Assembly: GCF_002929225.1 (NCBI RefSeq)
Contig: NZ_PISM01000004.1
Span: 434,001 to 498,000 of the forward strand
DNA from: Stutzerimonas kunmingensis
Lineage (GTDB): Bacteria; Pseudomonadota; Gammaproteobacteria; Pseudomonadales; Pseudomonadaceae
DNA length: 64,000 nt
Direction: 5' to 3'
The notes under the pieces were generated by a model. That model worked only from the letters and a program-made list of their open reading frames with translations. It had not been told where the DNA came from and searched no databases. Of this stretch, positions 61,801-64,000 are shown one piece after another. How positions within the stretch are numbered: the first letter of the stretch is position 1; every line of letters begins with the position of its first letter. The position numbers and the translations under genes were made by a program.

Positions 61801-62196
61801 GAAGAACAGGAAGGTGAAGCTGGCGTAGATCAGCGAGGTGATGGTCGAGCCGATGTAGCCGAAGCCGGCGCCACGGGTCAGCAGGTCCATGTCCACGCCG
61901 TAGCGCGCCGCGTAGTAACTGATCGGCAACCCGGTGAGGAAAATCACCAGCGCCACCGCGAGGATCGCCCAGAGCGTATTGGTGAAACCGTAGGAAAGGG
62001 CCAGCGTGCCGCCGATGGCTTCCAGGGCCAGGAACGACACCGCACCGAGCGCGGTGTTGGCGATACGAAATTCCGACCACTTGCGAAACGACTTGGGGGT
62101 GAAACGCAGGGCGTAGTCTTCCAGCGTCTCGTCGGCGACCCAGCTGTTGTAGTCGCGGCGGATCTTGACGATGCGCTGTGTGCCTGTGATCTGCAC
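58792..62196 (-). CDS. Hybrid histidine kinase with N-terminal permease-like (NCS1/cytosine permease type) domain
   Basis: 1134 residues from the GTG at 62196; an in-frame GTG 59 codons upstream (62373) and an ATG at 62355 are possible but that extension is Arg-rich and unlike protein. Residues about 1-470 form a 12-helix transporter-like domain beginning VADETLEDYALRFTPKSFRK, then a Cys-rich CVLCSNAF / CPAYGAPICSLCC segment (zinc-ribbon-like), two more helices, coiled coil, HisKA (His691 in LSHELRTPLNS), HATPase, and a receiver (Asp975 in LILMDLSMP). Transporter-kinase fusions are known from CbrA and MxtR (SSS-type); here the module looks like purine/cytosine permease. Next to urtA: possibly senses urea-like or nucleobase compounds. 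Confidence 0.85.
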   Translation of the reverse strand: MQITGTQRIVKIRRDYNSWVADETLEDYALRFTPKSFRKWSEFRIANTALGAVSFLALEAIGGTLALSYGFTNTLWAILAVALVIFLTGLPISYYAARYGVDMDLLTRGAGFGYIGSTITSLIYASFTFLFFALEAAIMALALELYFGIPLALAYVVCSIIIVPLVTYGITLINRLQLWTQPVWLILLLLPYIFVIAKNPDALSDLTSFAGREGDGGSFNLLSFGAACTVALALITQIGEQVDYLRFLPEKTRQNRVRWWLAMLAAGPGWIIPGALKMLAGAFLAFLALQHEIPVDKAAEPTQMYLVAFSYVFASPEWALGAMVLFVIVSQVKINVTNAYAGSLAWSNFFARVTHSHPGRVVWLVFNVSIALMLMELGVFEAIEQVLGLYANVAIAWIGALVADLVINKPLGLSPRQIEFKRAHLYDINPVGVGAMLIASLLAILAHSGVLGALAQAASPMIALGTALVCAPLIAWLTGGRFYIARERQPELLYPYTERGKVACVLCSNAFEEPDTAFCPAYGAPICSLCCSLDARCGDLCKPHARLSAQWDNFLRWAFPQVSIPRLHTRLAHYLGVLGLIIGLLSLALWLIYSQVSPSVAASPQEAGETLYQAFLKAFLVLSLFAGILAWWVVLTRESRHVAQQESDRQTHLLMQEIEAHRKTDEQLQKAKEASEAANAAKSRYVTGLSHELRTPLNSILGYAQILLRDGELPTRHKEALGTIHRSGAHLLSLIDGLLDVARIEAGKLNLEPSEIAFPEFLLQVRQMIAPQAEEKGLRFHFETQGRIPAVVRGDEKRVRQILINLLGNAVRYTDAGSITLRASYLRETATFEIADTGIGIAPEQVERLFQPFERGNPLRQDSGLGLGLTITRMLTALMGGELSMKSEQGRGSVFQLRLFLSEVRVPQAVVHVEHDIIGYHGPRRRVLVVDDHIEHRKVLAGMLEPLGFEILMASNGQEALSQVSLHNPDLILMDLSMPQLDGWQTARLIRRSVGSKAPIIVISANAFVDGASVAADCSDYLPKPVHAPVLLDNIRQQLGLDWLRRDAAATTSTAAGLPLNALHALQQQASLGYVRGVLELLDQLERDLPAAAAQLQELRQLARRFQLNELGQRLDQAMNNEIQTPMENTHASS

Positions 62197-62540
62197 GCTG
62201 GCGGCCCCGGCTGATTGTCGTTTCCCTGGTTTGAGCAACTTCCGTGCCCCCGTTCGGCACTGCTGATGAACCGCGGCGAAGCACCGATACGCATGCCGGC
62301 GCAGCGCTGCCGTGATCGGCAGGGGCGAGGGTTGCCGGCTGCCGGCGTGCTCCATACCGGCGCAAGGATGCACCAGCAGTGCGCCTGCAACGGATACGTC
62401 AGATGACGTACCCGCTTACGTCATCCTGCGTATACCCCGGTCAGACCGCCGAGCCCATTCTTGCTCCCGACCCGATGCCGGCCCGCAGCAGCAATGTTGC
62501 GGCAAGCCAAGCACGGCCCACCGAGACAGGAGCAATCATC
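62197..62540. other. Divergent intergenic region between the kinase and urtA
   Basis: About 345 bp (167 bp if the kinase starts at 62373). Contains the promoters of the urt operon and of the kinase gene. No clear sigma-54 element was found, although urt operons are often nitrogen-regulated. Confidence 0.5.
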
Positions 62541-63782
62541 ATGGATTCAAAACTGACGGGTTCGTCACGCCGCCTTCCCCGCCGGCTTGCGCAGGGGGCT
62601 GCGGCACTCTCGATGCTGGCAATGAGCATCTTCGCCTCGAGCGCCAGCGCCGAGGTCAACACCACCGGCTTGGCGGTCACCGATACGGAAGTGGTGGTCG
62701 GGCAGCTGCATTCGGCGACGGGCACCATGGCCATCTCCGAGACCGGCTCGATCCAGGCCGAGCGACTGGCCATCGAGCAGATCAACGCGGCAGGCGGCAT
62801 CCTTGGCCGGCAGATCAAGGTGGTGCAGGAAGACGGTGCGTCCGACTGGCCGACCTTCGCCGAAAAGGCCAAGAAGCTGCTGGAGCGCGACAAGGTCGCC
62901 GCGGTGTTCGGCTGCTGGACCTCGGCCTCGCGCAAGGCGGTGCTGCCGATCTTCGAGCGGGAGAACGGGCTGCTCTACTACCCGACCTTCTATGAAGGCC
63001 TGGAGCAGTCGAAGAACGTCGTCTACACCGGCCAGGAGGCCACCCAACAGATCCTCGCCGGCCTCGACTGGGTCGCCAAGGAGAAGGGCGCCAAGACCTT
63101 CTACCTGCTCGGCTCCGACTACATCTGGCCGCGCACCTCGATGAAGATCGCCCGCAAGCACATCGAGAACGTGCTCGGCGGCAAGGTGGTGGGCGAGGAG
63201 TACTACCCGCTGGGCAACACCCAGTTCGGCTCGCTGACCAACAAGATCAAGCTGAAGAAGCCTGACGTGATCTTCGCCGCCGTGGTCGGTGGTTCCAACG
63301 TCGCCTTCTACAAGCAGCTCAAGGCTGCCGGCATCACCGCGGACAAGCAGACCCTGCTGACTCTCTCGGTCACCGAGGACGAACTGCTCGGCATCGGCGG
63401 CGAGAACATGGCCGGCTTCTACGCCTCGATGAAGTACTTCCAGAGCCTCGATAACCCCAACAACGTCGAATTCGTCAAGGCGTTCAAGGCCAAGTACGGC
63501 AGCGACGCGGTGATCGGTGACGTCACCCAGGCCGCCTATCTCGGCCCCTGGCTGTGGAAGGCCGCGGTCGAGAAGGCCGGCAGCTTCGACGTCGACAAGG
63601 TGGTCGCCGCCTCAGCCGGGCTGGAGCTGAACACCGCGCCGGAAGGCTACGTGAAGGTGCACGAGAACCAGCATCTGTGGAGCAAGACGCGCATCGGCCA
63701 GGTGCAGGCCGACGGCCAGTTCCAGGTGGTCTTCGAGTCCGACCTGATCGAGCCGAACCCCTTCCCGAAAGGCTACCAGTAA
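62541..63782 (+). CDS. urtA: Urea ABC transporter substrate-binding protein
   Basis: 413 residues from ATG 62541 with AGGAGC; an upstream extension of 54 codons is rejected. Signal peptide with twin arginines (SRRLPRRLAQ, cleavage about ASA-EV), then a type-1 periplasmic binding fold typical of the UrtA/FmdD group: VVVGQLHSATGTMAISETGS, VAAVFGCWTSASRKAVLPIFE, GLLYYPTFYEGLEQS, TLLTLSVTEDELLGIGGENMAGFY. It delivers urea to the UrtBCDE transporter. It starts 345 bp from the divergent kinase. A hairpin follows the stop, reducing read-through into urtB. Confidence 0.95.
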   Translation: MDSKLTGSSRRLPRRLAQGAAALSMLAMSIFASSASAEVNTTGLAVTDTEVVVGQLHSATGTMAISETGSIQAERLAIEQINAAGGILGRQIKVVQEDGASDWPTFAEKAKKLLERDKVAAVFGCWTSASRKAVLPIFERENGLLYYPTFYEGLEQSKNVVYTGQEATQQILAGLDWVAKEKGAKTFYLLGSDYIWPRTSMKIARKHIENVLGGKVVGEEYYPLGNTQFGSLTNKIKLKKPDVIFAAVVGGSNVAFYKQLKAAGITADKQTLLTLSVTEDELLGIGGENMAGFYASMKYFQSLDNPNNVEFVKAFKAKYGSDAVIGDVTQAAYLGPWLWKAAVEKAGSFDVDKVVAASAGLELNTAPEGYVKVHENQHLWSKTRIGQVQADGQFQVVFESDLIEPNPFPKGYQ

Positions 63783-63791
63783 CCCTCCCTG

Positions 63792-63827
63792 CGCCGCGTG
63801 CCGGCAGGCCCGCGGCGCTCTCTTTTG
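63792..63827 (+). terminator. Attenuating hairpin between urtA and urtB
   Basis: GCGCCGCG (63792-63799) and CGCGGCGC (63812-63819) pair around a 12-base loop; then TCTCTTTT. Likely gives higher urtA than urtB expression, as often for binding-protein genes. Confidence 0.7.
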
Positions 63828-63845
63828 CCATCAGGAGACATCATC

Positions 63846-64000
63846 ATGGAATGGCTATCGGAGTTTGGTGCCATCGCGGCCATGCAGGGTTTCAACGGCT
63901 TGTCGGTGTTCTGCGTGCTGCTGCTGATGGCTCTGGGTCTGGCGATCATCTTTGGTCAGATGGGCGTGATAAACATGGCCCATGGCGAGTTCCTCACCGT
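63846..64000 (+). CDS. urtB: Urea ABC transporter permease UrtB, 3' part outside the window
   Basis: First 51 residues visible: [20 protein letters not shown] followed by a hydrophobic helix and [16 protein letters not shown], the classical LivH/UrtB N-terminus. AGGAG precedes the ATG, 63 bp after urtA. Membrane permease of the urea transporter. Confidence 0.93.
   Translation, partial: MEWLSEFGAIAAMQGFNGLSVFCVLLLMALGLAIIFGQMGVINMAHGEFLT

Noticed and set aside
59948..62365. Second minus-strand frame of 805 codons in the kinase gene
   Set aside because: Out-of-frame shadow; the true frame carries the transmembrane helices, HisKA and receiver motifs.
1..64000. CRISPR arrays, rRNA genes or complete insertion sequences
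   Set aside because: No regularly spaced repeats, no rRNA sequence and no transposase-like protein were found on reading both strands.

Overview
The window is about 64 kb of GC-rich gammaproteobacterial chromosome. Gene families and gene order point to a pseudomonad, most likely of the Pseudomonas stutzeri (Stutzerimonas) group: the NAGGN osmolyte operon with its divergent MarR gene, membrane quinoprotein glucose dehydrogenase, the urt urea-uptake operon beside a transporter-linked sensor kinase, and a Pf-phage-type replication protein. The genus call is inference from families, not from a database match.

Layout. 1-2100: 5' part of a 7TMR-DISM sensor histidine kinase (cut by the window edge). 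2295-7916: osmoprotectant locus (asnO, ngg, M42 peptidase) with a divergent MarR regulator and a palindromic candidate operator. 7921-22315: ordinary chromosomal genes, including an S8 protease with an unusual catalytic position, a two-gene ergothioneine operon (egtB-egtD), an Lhr helicase, several lipoproteins and a pseudouridine synthase. 22497-27863: soluble and membrane PQQ sugar dehydrogenases, a CvfB-like S1 protein, and DUF488/DUF2945 genes. 28397-30475: a secreted GH5 enzyme preceded by three copies of an 80-residue repeat. 30921-32880: a three-gene membrane/stress operon of the YqjD type.

32965-40641 is the accessory region. An intact tRNA-Thr(CGT) is followed by a roughly 7.6 kb integrated element whose far end carries an 80-bp copy of the tRNA 3' end. 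It encodes a tyrosine integrase and a filamentous-phage (Pf-type) replication protein, small regulatory proteins, a divergently transcribed repressor-like gene beside a three-site operator array, an AT-rich gene with a HEPN-like motif, and higB-higA plus an orphan Phd-type antitoxin. I see no coat, adsorption or Zot/pI assembly gene, so it looks like a replication-competent, packaging-deficient filamentous-phage relative (satellite-like) with accessory cargo.

41110-51508: NIT-domain chemoreceptor, a TonB-dependent siderophore receptor with a frameshifted C-terminus, a diguanylate cyclase, and a divergent pair of flavoprotein monooxygenase and AcoR-like sigma-54 activator with a good -24/-12 promoter candidate between them. 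51541-57376: lipid A deacylase-like protein and a four-gene operon MBOAT / FkbH-type HAD phosphatase / acyl carrier protein / SGNH protein, which looks like a machine for adding a small acyl or glyceryl group to an exported polymer. 58146-64000: LuxR-type response regulator, a hybrid kinase fused to a permease-like membrane domain, and the divergent urtA-urtB genes (urtB cut by the window edge). Work together: kinase and response regulator overlap and sit next to the urea ABC transporter they may control.

No rRNA, CRISPR array or complete transposon was seen.
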